A stretch of DNA of 64,000 bases from positions 1,059,445 through 1,123,444 of the forward strand of contig NZ_JAJSAR010000002.1 in the NCBI RefSeq assembly GCF_021729085.1, read 5' to 3'. The DNA is from Pseudohongiella sp. O18 (GTDB taxonomy: Bacteria; Pseudomonadota; Gammaproteobacteria; Pseudomonadales; Pseudohongiellaceae). Position 1 is the first letter of the stretch, and each line of letters opens with the position of its first letter. Shown here piece by piece: positions 54,432 to 61,883 of this stretch. Below the pieces are notes generated by a model that worked only from the letters and a program-made list of their open reading frames with translations, had not been told where the DNA came from and made no database searches. The position numbers were made by a program, and so were the translations under genes.

Positions 54432-54713
54432 ATGGATCTATCATGGATGGCGTGGACCACACCAACAGCAATTTTTTTTGCCGTGATTGCTGGCTTGCTG
54501 GTACTGATGTGCGCCTGGGAAGCAGTCAGTCCCGGTGGCGCGCCGCGCAAGGGGATCCTGCAGTTTGAAACCACGCGAGGGGATCGTCTTTTTGTAAGCC
54601 TGCTGGGCAGTGCTTTTATCAATATGGCCTGGCTGATGTTCGCGGGCCCACCGCTGTGGTGGGCACTGGGAGCCTGTCTACTGTTTGCCCTGTTCGTTTT
54701 TTTGTTTGTCTGA
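54432..54713 (+). CDS. DUF2160 small membrane protein of glycerol ABC operon
   Basis: A 93-residue protein with two or three hydrophobic segments (TAIFFAVIAGLLVLMCAWE; a pair from about 55 to the C-terminus) and a polar middle (PRKGILQFETTRGDRLFV). DUF2160 proteins occur in glycerol ABC importer operons between the permease and binding-protein genes; their role is not established. The position here, 12 bases after glpQ and 22 before glpV, supports both this call and the glycerol assignment of the operon. Confidence 0.85.
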   Translation: MDLSWMAWTTPTAIFFAVIAGLLVLMCAWEAVSPGGAPRKGILQFETTRGDRLFVSLLGSAFINMAWLMFAGPPLWWALGACLLFALFVFLFV

Positions 54714-54735
54714 TAACAATAACCGGAGATCACTC

Positions 54736-56454
54736 ATGTTCCACAAAAAAACTGCCCTCGCTGCCCTGATTGGCGCCGCCAGCCCGTTGTTGTTGCTCTC
54801 ATCATCGCCGCTGCTGGCAGACACCGCAGCGGCGCAGCGCTGGCTGGACGAGTTTCAGCCTTCCACCCTCAGTCGTGAAGAGCAGATGAGCGAACTTCAG
54901 TGGTTCATTGATGCGGCACAGCCTTACCGCGGAATGCAAATCAAGGTTGTTTCCGAGACCCTGACCACACACGAATACGAGGCCCAGACGCTGGCCCGGG
55001 CATTCACCGAAATCACCGGAATTGAAGTGACACATGACCTGATTGGCGAAGGTGATGTAGTGGAAAAGCTGCAGACACAGATGCAGTCCGGCGAAAACAT
55101 ATACGATGCCTACGTCAATGATTCTGATCTGATTGGTACCCATTTCCGTTATCAGCAGGTGCGCAATCTTACCGACTGGATGGTCAATGAAGGTCGTGAT
55201 GTCACCTCGCCAACGCTCGATCTGGATGATTTTATCGGGCTGTCGTTTACCACCGCGCCGGATGGCAAGGTCTATCAGTTACCTGACCAGCAGTTTGCCA
55301 ATCTTTACTGGTTCCGTTATGACTGGTTTACCGATCCGGAAATCAAGGCGCAGTTTCAGGAAAAATACGGTTACGAGCTGGGTGTACCGGTGAACTGGTC
55401 GGCGTATGAGGATATCGCCGAGTTTTTTACCAATGACATCGGGACCATCGATGGGCGCCGTGTTTACGGCCACATGGATTACGGTAAAAAAGACCCCTCC
55501 CTGGGCTGGCGTTTTACCGATGCCTGGCTGTCGATGGCCGGGGCCGGTGATGTCGGCATCCCCAATGGCCTGCCCGTTGACGAGTGGGGCATTCGTGTGG
55601 ATGGTTGTCGCCCAGTCGGCTCCAGTGTGGAGCGTGGTGGTGCAACCGATGGACCAGCCGCCGTGTATTCGGTGACCAAGTATGTTGACTGGCTGCAAAA
55701 GTACGCCCCACCGGAAGCTGCCGGCATGGTATTCAGCGAAGCGGGGCCGGTCCCGGCCCAAGGGAATATTGCCCAGCAGATATTCTGGTACACCACCTTT
55801 ACCGCAGACATGGTCAGTCCCGGCTTGCCGGTAATGAACGAGGACGGAACTCCCAAATGGCGCATGGCGCCCTCTCCGCGCGGGGCCTATTGGGAAGAGG
55901 GTCAGAAGTTGGGCTACCAGGACGCCGGATCCTGGACACTAATGAAATCAACACCGGTAGACAGGGCCAGTGCGGCGTGGCTTTATGCCCAGTTTGTGAC
56001 CTCAAAGACCGTATCACTGAAGAAAAGCCACGTGGGCCTGACCATCATCCGGGACTCGGATATTCGCCACGAAAGTTTTACCGAGCGATCTGCAGAACTG
56101 GGTGGACTGGTTGAATTCTATCGCTCACCTGCACGATTGCAATGGACGCCCACCGGAACCAATGTGCCTGACTATCCACGCCTTGCTCAATTGTGGTGGC
56201 AGAACATTGGCGATGCCGCATCGGGCGCCAAGTCTCCCCAGGAGGCAATGACTGCCCTGGCCACAGCCCAGGATCGTCTGATGCAGCGCCTGGAGCGGGC
56301 CAATGTGCTGGGGGAATGCGGACCACGTCTGAACGAACCGCAAAGTCGTGAATACTGGTTCGCCCAGCCAGGGGCGCCCAAGCCGCCGTTGGCCAATGAA
56401 AAACCCACACCTCTGACAGTGGACTATGATGAACTGGTGAAAAGCTGGCAGTAG
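54736..56454 (+). CDS. glpV: Glycerol ABC importer substrate-binding protein GlpV
   Basis: A 572-residue extracellular solute-binding protein family member, large for a binding protein but usual for this operon type. ATG 54736 (CGGAG upstream) gives a signal peptide ending near LLADTAAA; an earlier in-frame start lies inside the DUF2160 gene. Segments such as YRGMQIKVVSETLTTHEYEA and GIEVTHDLIGEGDVVEKLQT, then YAQFVTSKTVSLKKSHVGLT, are typical of family 1 binding proteins. Periplasmic glycerol capture is inferred from the operon. Confidence 0.9.
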   Translation: MFHKKTALAALIGAASPLLLLSSSPLLADTAAAQRWLDEFQPSTLSREEQMSELQWFIDAAQPYRGMQIKVVSETLTTHEYEAQTLARAFTEITGIEVTHDLIGEGDVVEKLQTQMQSGENIYDAYVNDSDLIGTHFRYQQVRNLTDWMVNEGRDVTSPTLDLDDFIGLSFTTAPDGKVYQLPDQQFANLYWFRYDWFTDPEIKAQFQEKYGYELGVPVNWSAYEDIAEFFTNDIGTIDGRRVYGHMDYGKKDPSLGWRFTDAWLSMAGAGDVGIPNGLPVDEWGIRVDGCRPVGSSVERGGATDGPAAVYSVTKYVDWLQKYAPPEAAGMVFSEAGPVPAQGNIAQQIFWYTTFTADMVSPGLPVMNEDGTPKWRMAPSPRGAYWEEGQKLGYQDAGSWTLMKSTPVDRASAAWLYAQFVTSKTVSLKKSHVGLTIIRDSDIRHESFTERSAELGGLVEFYRSPARLQWTPTGTNVPDYPRLAQLWWQNIGDAASGAKSPQEAMTALATAQDRLMQRLERANVLGECGPRLNEPQSREYWFAQPGAPKPPLANEKPTPLTVDYDELVKSWQ

Positions 56455-56504
56455 ATTGGGCGTGTAGTTAATCGAATTGTTATATGCCTTGCACGGCAAT
56501 TATT

Positions 56505-56525
56505 ATGCGCATAAACTATGCGCAT
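56505..56525. promoter_or_regulatory. Tandem ATGCGCAT palindromes, likely ccdAB operator
   Basis: Two copies of the perfect 8-bp palindrome ATGCGCAT (56505-56512 and 56518-56525) are 13 bases apart, 21 bases before the ccdA ATG. CcdA-CcdB complexes repress their own promoter through repeated palindromic sites, so this is a plausible operator. The name of the site is inference. Confidence 0.55.
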
Positions 56526-56546
56526 TTGTTATGCAGGGCTCGCACT

Positions 56547-56792
56547 ATGGCCGATTTCTACAATGCTGAAGCACCGAAAAAACCGACTAACGTCAGTATA
56601 AACAGTGACTTACTTAGCCAAGCAAGAAGCCTGAAAATCAATTTGTCTGCGACACTTGAACAAGCACTTACCGAACAATTGCGTGCACAGCGGAGGGCTC
56701 AATGGCGCCAGGAAAACGCTTCAGCTATCCAGGCCTACAACGACCATGTCGAAAAGAATGGCACATTTAGCGACTCTGCAAGGAAGTTCTGA
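56547..56792 (+). CDS. ccdA: CcdA-type antitoxin
   Basis: An 81-residue antitoxin. The N-terminus PKKPTNVSINSDLLSQARSL is a ribbon-helix-helix DNA-binding segment, and the C-terminal half (EQLRAQRRAQWRQENASAIQ, then AYNDHVEKNGTFSD) is the disordered toxin-neutralising tail. I chose the ATG at 56547 because it gives the canonical length; two upstream in-frame ATGs fall within the operator repeats. Its stop overlaps the ccdB start (TGATG). Confidence 0.92.
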   Translation: MADFYNAEAPKKPTNVSINSDLLSQARSLKINLSATLEQALTEQLRAQRRAQWRQENASAIQAYNDHVEKNGTFSDSARKF

Positions 56793-57109
56793 TGGCTCAA
56801 TTCGTTGCGTACCAGAACCCGAATCCCAATAGCTGCGAGCAGTTCCCTTACTTGTTGGATATCCAAAGCAACCTGCTTGATGATCTGCGTACTACCATTG
56901 TAGTGCCACTAAGTCCTTCGGAGTCAGTCGCTAATATCACCATTTCGAAGCTGAATCCTGTGCTAGATATAAATGGCAACCGCTTTACAGCAATGGTGCA
57001 AGATATGGCTGGCATAGATCGTAAACAGCTTGGCCGTGAATTTTGCGATCTTGCACTTTACCGATCTGAAATTATCGCTGCTGTCGATTTCGTGCTCTCT
57101 GGCATATAA
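56792..57109 (+). CDS. ccdB: CcdB-type gyrase-inhibiting toxin
   Basis: A 105-residue CcdB family toxin: MAQFVAYQNPNPNSCEQFPY, DIQSNLLDDLRTTIVVPL, ITISKLNPVLDINGNRF and the C-terminal DFVLSGI, whose last residues contact GyrA in the F-plasmid protein (Trp-Gly-Ile there; Ser-Gly-Ile here). The penultimate-region Trp99 of F CcdB is replaced by Ser, which in F-plasmid mutants weakens toxicity; chromosomal homologues vary, so activity is uncertain. No plasmid or phage genes are adjacent. Confidence 0.9.
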   Translation: MAQFVAYQNPNPNSCEQFPYLLDIQSNLLDDLRTTIVVPLSPSESVANITISKLNPVLDINGNRFTAMVQDMAGIDRKQLGREFCDLALYRSEIIAAVDFVLSGI

Positions 57110-57262
57110 CATTTGTATCGTGCGCTGGCCTTTTCAGATCTTTGTGCCAGAACATCATTAGCGCACTGGATGAGAACGAAGTGGGTCGCGCAAGGCACGC
57201 TACCACCCTACGGGTGCAATCAGCATGGATTGGCCTCCTACGTTTTAACTACGATTAAGATA

Positions 57263-57577
57263 GGAGTACCACTGAAAGCGCAGAATGCGCTGAAAAGCGA
57301 CTAGAGTTGGTGCCCGGGACCGGACTGTTGCGCTTGCGCAACTGCGCAGCCGCAGGCTGGGCGAAGCCCGAGCCCGCAGGGCGAGCTCATCGAACCGGTA
57401 GTGCCACTGAAAGCGTAGAATGCGCTGAAAAGCGACTTGAGTTGGTGCCCGGGACCGGACTGTTGCGCTTGCGCAACTGCGCAGCCGCAGGCTGGGCGAA
57501 GCCCGAGCCCGCAGGGCGAGCTCATCGAACCGGTAGTGCCACTGAAAGCGTAGAATGCGCTGAAAAGCGACTTGAGT
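57263..57577 (-). repeat. 135-bp tandem repeats carrying the tRNA-Leu 3' tail
   Basis: Two full 135-bp units (57308-57442, 57443-57577) and a partial unit (57263-57307) lie directly 3' of tRNA-Leu. Each unit starts, on the plus strand, with TGGTGCCCGGGACCGGA, the complement of the last 17 bases of the tRNA. It then has a 64-bp palindromic insert (57325-57388, 57460-57523), then ATCGAACCGGTA, which continues the tRNA sequence. The insert holds hairpins GTTGCGCttGCGCAAC, CAGCcgcaGGCTG, GGGCgaaGCCC and GAGCcc...GAGCTC. The remaining 42 bp contain AGCGC/GCGCT-type pairing. The layout recalls the rtT repeats downstream of E. coli tyrT, which also begin with the tRNA's last 19 bases. Confidence 0.92.
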
Positions 57578-57664
57578 TGGTGCCCGGGACCGGAATCGAA
57601 CCGGTACGGTGTTGCCACCGAGGGATTTTAAGTCCCTTGCGTCTACCAATTTCGCCACCCGGGC
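57578..57664 (-). tRNA. tRNA-Leu (anticodon UAA)
   Basis: Acceptor GCCCGGG/CCCGGGC, D-loop AATTGGTAGAC, anticodon stem GGGA-CTTAAAA-TCCC with anticodon TAA, a class II variable arm (CGGTGGCAACACCG), T-arm CCGGTTCGATTCCGG, and encoded CCA; 87 nt. In E. coli the equivalent leuZ follows glyW and cysT directly; here it is separated from them by 3.3 kb. Confidence 0.98.
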
Positions 57665-57719
57665 ATGGGAGGCAATTTGAATGGGGGCGTCGAGAGGCCT
57701 CGACCCATTCGAGGCGCGC

Positions 57720-57749
57720 ATTGTATATCAAGCTCACCAAAATTCATAA
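57720..57749 (-). promoter_or_regulatory. Putative tRNA-Leu promoter
   Basis: On the minus strand, TTATGA (57749-57744), an 18-bp spacer and TACAAT (57725-57720) are followed by a GC-rich discriminator GCGCGCC, typical of stringently controlled stable-RNA promoters. It lies 55 bases before the mature tRNA. Confidence 0.45.
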
Positions 57750-57910
57750 CCTGCACTTTTCGTCGCCCTGCTGAGTTACGCCACCGCACCAAACCGATCA
57801 CCGAAGGATAAGACCCTAATATTCAGCACTTTACAGGCAGCCCCTTGCGTTTACATTGCCTGTGCCGCGTTTTTTGCTTATGGTTTGTCACTTTTACAAC
57901 TGGAACTGCA

Positions 57911-59908
57911 ATGACGCTGGCCAAGAAAAAACCTCTGCCCTCAATCCTTGCCCGCATGGTAATGATCACCTCTTTCACGCTACCAGCGACACTGCTGGCA
58001 CAACAGGCGGATCACGATGAGCACGAAGAGCATGACGAACACGCTGAGATCGAAGAAATTGTTGTCAGCTCCACACGGAATCGTCGCAGCTTCGCTGATC
58101 AACCTACCCGAGTCGAGGTGCTGGCTGGTGAGGAGATAAACGAAAAGGCAAACATGAAGCCGGGCGACATTCGTATGTTGCTTAACGAAAGCACAGGCAT
58201 TCACGTCCAGCAGACCTCGCCGACCAGCTTCAATTCCAGCATCCGCATTCAGGGACTGGACGGCAAATATACGCAACTGCTGCGGGACGGAATGCCCTTG
58301 TTCGGAGGTTTCTCTGGCAGCCTGAGTCTTCTGCAGATTGCACCGCTCGACTTGCAACAGGTGGAAGTAATCAAGGGCGCCAACTCGACACTTTATGGTG
58401 GTGGCGCGATCTCGGGACTGGTAAACCTGATTTCCAAAAGACCCGCTGACGAACCGGAAACTTCAGTGCTGCTGAATGCGACGTCTGCTCGCGGACTGGA
58501 TGCCAGTGCGTTCAGTTCCGGCTGGCGCGGAGATCTCGGCGGCACTGTTTTTACAAGTTTTAACCGAAGCGAAGGCTATGACCCGGCTGATAACGGACTC
58601 AGCGCTATCCCCGAATTCGAGCGATGGACTTTGGCACCTAAACTATTCTTTGAAGGTGAACGTTCTCGAGGCAATATCGGTTTGAGTGCAGTTGTTGAGG
58701 ACCGACTGGGCGGCGAGATGGCGTTCATCAATGGCAACCGAAGCACACCCGCGTTTTTTGAAAAGAGCGAAACAAACCGACTGAGCTCCCAGTTTGACTA
58801 CAGCCTTCAATTATCGTCGGGCAGTGAGTTGGTGGTTCGCAACAGTATCAGTCGCTTCGATCGCGAACTCACCTTACCCGATTGGCAGTTCTCTGGCGTA
58901 CAACTCTCCAGCTTCAGCGAAGCGCATGTGCTTGGCTATCTCGGAGGCATTGACTGGGTAGCAGGTGTCACTGTCCAGACAGAAGATTTTGACCATCGTC
59001 CCTTATCGGCAAACGACTTCAATCATGATTTCAGTCACTCGACATTTGGAGGCTTCTTCCAGGGCACTACTTCGCTTACGGATACGATCAGTGTGGAATC
59101 CGGTCTGCGGATCGACCACAGCTCCAACTACGGTAACTTTCTGCTGCCACGTGTATCACTGATGTATCAGCTTGATGACGCAACGACACTCAGACTGGGT
59201 GGCGGACTGGGGTACAGCACGCCGTCACTGTTCAGCGACGACGCTGAAGACCTTCACTATCAAAACGTGCGACCCTTACAGGCATCGCGACTGGACGCGG
59301 AGCGTTCTACCGGGGTCAATATGGATATCAATCGGTCATTCGAGCTGGAACAGGGGGTCGACCTGAATGTCAATCTATTGCTGTTCTACACGCGTGTCGA
59401 CGACCCTCTGCGGCTATTCCGGCAAGCTGATGATACCTATGCGTTTGCACAACCGTATGACCGGCTGGACACCAGAGGTTCCGAGATTAACGCTCGTTTT
59501 ACCTGGGGCGACCTTAAGCTGTTTCTTGGTTACACCTACACCGACGTACAGGAGCATCGAGTCAATGAGACTCGCGACTATCCGCTGGTACCTCGGAGCC
59601 GTCTTAATAACGTGCTTGTCTATGAGCGACACGGCGATCTTCGCGTAGGGCTTGAAGCTTATTATTACGGACCACAGACATTGAACGATGGCAGCGACAG
59701 TAAAAGCTATTGGATTTATGGATTGATGATGGAGAAGTACATCAACGAGGATTCTTCGGTCTTTCTGAATTTTGAAAACTTCACTGACACGCGCCAGACA
59801 CGATTCGAATCCATTTATGGCGGCCCAATCCAGAATCCCGAGTTCCGCGACATTTATGCGCCACTGGACGGCTTTGTAATCAATGGTGGCGTTAAATTGA
59901 CGTTTTGA
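57911..59908 (+). CDS. TonB-dependent receptor with His/Asp/Glu-rich N-terminus
   Basis: A 665-residue outer-membrane receptor. ATG 57911 gives a signal peptide ending near LPATLLA/QQ; an earlier in-frame start adds 22 residues. Right after the signal, residues of the pattern DHDEHEEHDEHAEIE precede a TonB-box-like EEIVVSST. The plug domain follows (VQQTSPTSFNSSIRIQGLDG, VEVIKGANSTLYGGGAISG), then the 22-strand barrel, which ends GFVINGGVKLTF with the C-terminal Phe. The His-rich stretch suggests a metal such as zinc or copper as ligand, but it may only be a flexible metal-collecting tail. No Zur or Fur box was recognised upstream. It sits between tRNA-Leu and the serine hydrolase gene. Confidence 0.93.
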   Translation: MTLAKKKPLPSILARMVMITSFTLPATLLAQQADHDEHEEHDEHAEIEEIVVSSTRNRRSFADQPTRVEVLAGEEINEKANMKPGDIRMLLNESTGIHVQQTSPTSFNSSIRIQGLDGKYTQLLRDGMPLFGGFSGSLSLLQIAPLDLQQVEVIKGANSTLYGGGAISGLVNLISKRPADEPETSVLLNATSARGLDASAFSSGWRGDLGGTVFTSFNRSEGYDPADNGLSAIPEFERWTLAPKLFFEGERSRGNIGLSAVVEDRLGGEMAFINGNRSTPAFFEKSETNRLSSQFDYSLQLSSGSELVVRNSISRFDRELTLPDWQFSGVQLSSFSEAHVLGYLGGIDWVAGVTVQTEDFDHRPLSANDFNHDFSHSTFGGFFQGTTSLTDTISVESGLRIDHSSNYGNFLLPRVSLMYQLDDATTLRLGGGLGYSTPSLFSDDAEDLHYQNVRPLQASRLDAERSTGVNMDINRSFELEQGVDLNVNLLLFYTRVDDPLRLFRQADDTYAFAQPYDRLDTRGSEINARFTWGDLKLFLGYTYTDVQEHRVNETRDYPLVPRSRLNNVLVYERHGDLRVGLEAYYYGPQTLNDGSDSKSYWIYGLMMEKYINEDSSVFLNFENFTDTRQTRFESIYGGPIQNPEFRDIYAPLDGFVINGGVKLTF

Positions 59909-59949
59909 TCCATCAATCGCATCAGCGACGAATGACTAATCGAAAAAGA

Positions 59950-60849
59950 CTACTCTGAGGATGACGGATTGAGGTGTCTGTAAATGATACCTGCCGTCTC
60001 TGCCACCACCGGGTTCACGATGGCCTGCACCGTATCGAAATCATCAGTGACCATTGACTGGGCATAAATCGCGACAGCCATCTCATTACCCGGCCACAAA
60101 ATATACCCCAGATCATGGGTTACCGAAGCATTCTCACCAGTTTTATGGGCGATGGGCGCGCCGTCGGGCACGCCAGCGCCAATCTTGGTTTTGACCGTCT
60201 GGGCAGACATCCAGTCGATGATGGTTTGTCGGGACGACTGACTCAGAAAGCTGCCGTCATAAATCGATTTGAGCAGTAAAATGCTGTCTTCGGCATTGAT
60301 ATAGTTTTCTTTGGCAGGCGGCTCGGCCGACTCGAACATCTTGCGGCCAAACTGCATGGTGGCCAGATCCAGTTCATCCGCCACCCTGTGCATGGCCTCA
60401 TACCCAACCACATCGACCAGCACGTTGGTAGCGGTGTTATCGCTGACGGTCACTGTCAGCTCTGCCAGTCTGCCCAGCGTCACTTCGTTGGGGACCGGCT
60501 CATTTTGAATCTCGCCGTAACCACCTACGATATCGTCCTGTTCAACGACAGTGGTATCTTCCAAAGAAAGCATACCTGAATCGACCTGCTGCATCAGCGT
60601 GGCAATCAGCAGCATCTTGATGGTGGACGCGGGAGGATACGATTCAGTGGAACCAACCAGAGTCATGGCGCCACTATTGACGCCTGCCAGACCGGCGACT
60701 CCAATCGAAAGACGAATATTGTCACGGCTGGCGGCCGCTACTTTAGTTTCCAGGGCCTGAACCATCATCTGCCAGTCGCCTGAGGGCTGGGCGTGGGATG
60801 TGCCTGCCAATGCCATCATCAGCATGGCGATCGAGGGAAATTTCTTCAT
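59950..60849 (-). CDS. Class A beta-lactamase-like serine hydrolase
   Basis: A 299-residue exported protein. The ATG at 60849 gives the signal peptide MKKFPSIAMLMMALAGTSHA; an ATG at 60876 is a possible alternative, and anything further upstream would run into tRNA-Cys. The SxxK nucleophile motif (PPASTIKM, Ser75/Lys78), SDN (136-138) and KTG (HKTGEN, 236-238) are all in order. The omega-loop ExxLN that carries the deacylating Glu166 in true class A enzymes is not evident: the region reads MFESAEPPAKENYINAEDS. It may therefore be a PBP-like or unusual hydrolase rather than a resistance enzyme. Confidence 0.85.
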   Translation of the reverse strand: MKKFPSIAMLMMALAGTSHAQPSGDWQMMVQALETKVAAASRDNIRLSIGVAGLAGVNSGAMTLVGSTESYPPASTIKMLLIATLMQQVDSGMLSLEDTTVVEQDDIVGGYGEIQNEPVPNEVTLGRLAELTVTVSDNTATNVLVDVVGYEAMHRVADELDLATMQFGRKMFESAEPPAKENYINAEDSILLLKSIYDGSFLSQSSRQTIIDWMSAQTVKTKIGAGVPDGAPIAHKTGENASVTHDLGYILWPGNEMAVAIYAQSMVTDDFDTVQAIVNPVVAETAGIIYRHLNPSSSE

Positions 60850-60971
60850 GAAGTGACCAGCTGTTGTTGTTTTCATAGCGGCAGAATAACCGCATACGAA
60901 AAAGCTGTCACTAAACAGGGCGCGCTGACTGGACGAGGAATTTTGTGGAGATTGAACGAAATCAGGGAAGT

Positions 60972-61045
60972 TGGAGGCTGGGGTCGGAATCGAACCGGCG
61001 TACGCGGAGTTGCAGTCCGCTGCATGACCACTCTGCCACCCAGCC
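60972..61045 (-). tRNA. tRNA-Cys (anticodon GCA)
   Basis: 74 nt including encoded CCA. Acceptor GGCTGGG/CCCAGCC, D-arm with GTGGTCATGC, anticodon loop ACTGCAAC (GCA), T-arm CCGGTTCGATTCCG, and the U73 discriminator characteristic of tRNA-Cys. It lies 63 bases downstream of tRNA-Gly, probably on the same transcript (glyW-cysT order). Confidence 0.98.
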
Positions 61046-61108
61046 TTGATTGTTTCGGGACCTACCTGGCAGACAGATAACACCCGGACTGGCCAGTGGC
61101 CTAAAGTT

Positions 61109-61184
<76 letters not shown>

Positions 61185-61288
61185 TTTAACTGGTTTTACT
61201 GCGTCTTTTGCATCACTGCGAAAGAGGCGCTTATTCTAATGCCATTCGTTACGATGTCAAGCACCGAAACCGTAAATTTTTATCTAAT

Positions 61289-61834
61289 TTACTTCAGTGA
61301 TGGCCATGCATTCTTCACATAAATCACCATCGACCACAGGCTCAGAGCGGCGGCAAGATATATCAATCCGTACCCGATTTGCAAGAGCCAATACGGGTAT
61401 TCTGGTGAGTAGGCCAGCAGCACGATGATGGCGATCATCTGCACGGTTGTCTTCAATTTGCCAACATAGGCTACAGCCACCGCATCACGCTGATTGCGAC
61501 TCGCCATCCACTCTCGCAGCGCCGATATGAACACCTCGCGGCCAATGATGACAGCGGTCGGCAGCACAAACCAGGGGCTGGGGAAGTTGGCGGTCAGCAG
61601 AACCAGCGCCATGACCACCAGCAGCTTGTCCGCCACCGGATCCAGGAATGCACCGAAGGCTGATGTCTGATTCAGTCGTCGGGCCAGATAACCATCCAGC
61701 CAGTCGCTAAGGCTTGCAACCGTGAAAAGCACGGCAGCGGCAAGCTGGCTCCACGGCTGTCCGCTGTAGTACACCATCACAATCACTGGTACCAGCAGCA
61801 CGCGTGACATGGTTACCAGATTGGCAGCATTCAT
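61289..61834 (-). CDS. pgsA: CDP-diacylglycerol-glycerol-3-phosphate 3-phosphatidyltransferase
   Basis: A 181-residue inner-membrane enzyme that makes phosphatidylglycerophosphate, the committed step to phosphatidylglycerol and cardiolipin. The CDP-alcohol phosphotransferase motif is complete: DWLDGYLARRLNQTSAFGAF followed by LDPVADK, i.e. D-x2-DG-x2-AR-x8-G-x3-D-x3-D, near residue 45. The start MNAANLVTMSRVLLVP is typical, and four to five membrane segments follow. It lies 49 bases after the uvrC stop on the same strand. Confidence 0.97.
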   Translation of the reverse strand: MNAANLVTMSRVLLVPVIVMVYYSGQPWSQLAAAVLFTVASLSDWLDGYLARRLNQTSAFGAFLDPVADKLLVVMALVLLTANFPSPWFVLPTAVIIGREVFISALREWMASRNQRDAVAVAYVGKLKTTVQMIAIIVLLAYSPEYPYWLLQIGYGLIYLAAALSLWSMVIYVKNAWPSLK

Positions 61835-61883
61835 GGCTTATTCCTTGTCATCTGTAACACCTTCTTCCCGGAGACGCCGCATT

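Noticed and set aside
57263-57577. tRNA-Leu tail repeats taken as phage or island attachment sites
   Set aside because: They are direct tandem repeats with a constant 135-bp period and no integrase or island between them; a local tail-duplication array explains them better.
57263-57577. CRISPR-like repeat array
   Set aside because: Unit length 135 bp, no variable spacers, no cas genes.
57301-57618. 105-codon minus-strand frame with an internal 45-residue repeat
   Set aside because: It stays open only because the 135-bp repeat is divisible by three; it begins inside tRNA-Leu and lacks a plausible start region. E. coli rtT encodes a small protein, so translation is not excluded, but nothing supports it here.
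60850-61083. N-terminal extension of the serine hydrolase to a start at 61083
   Set aside because: It would run through the tRNA-Cys gene and place the signal peptide internally.
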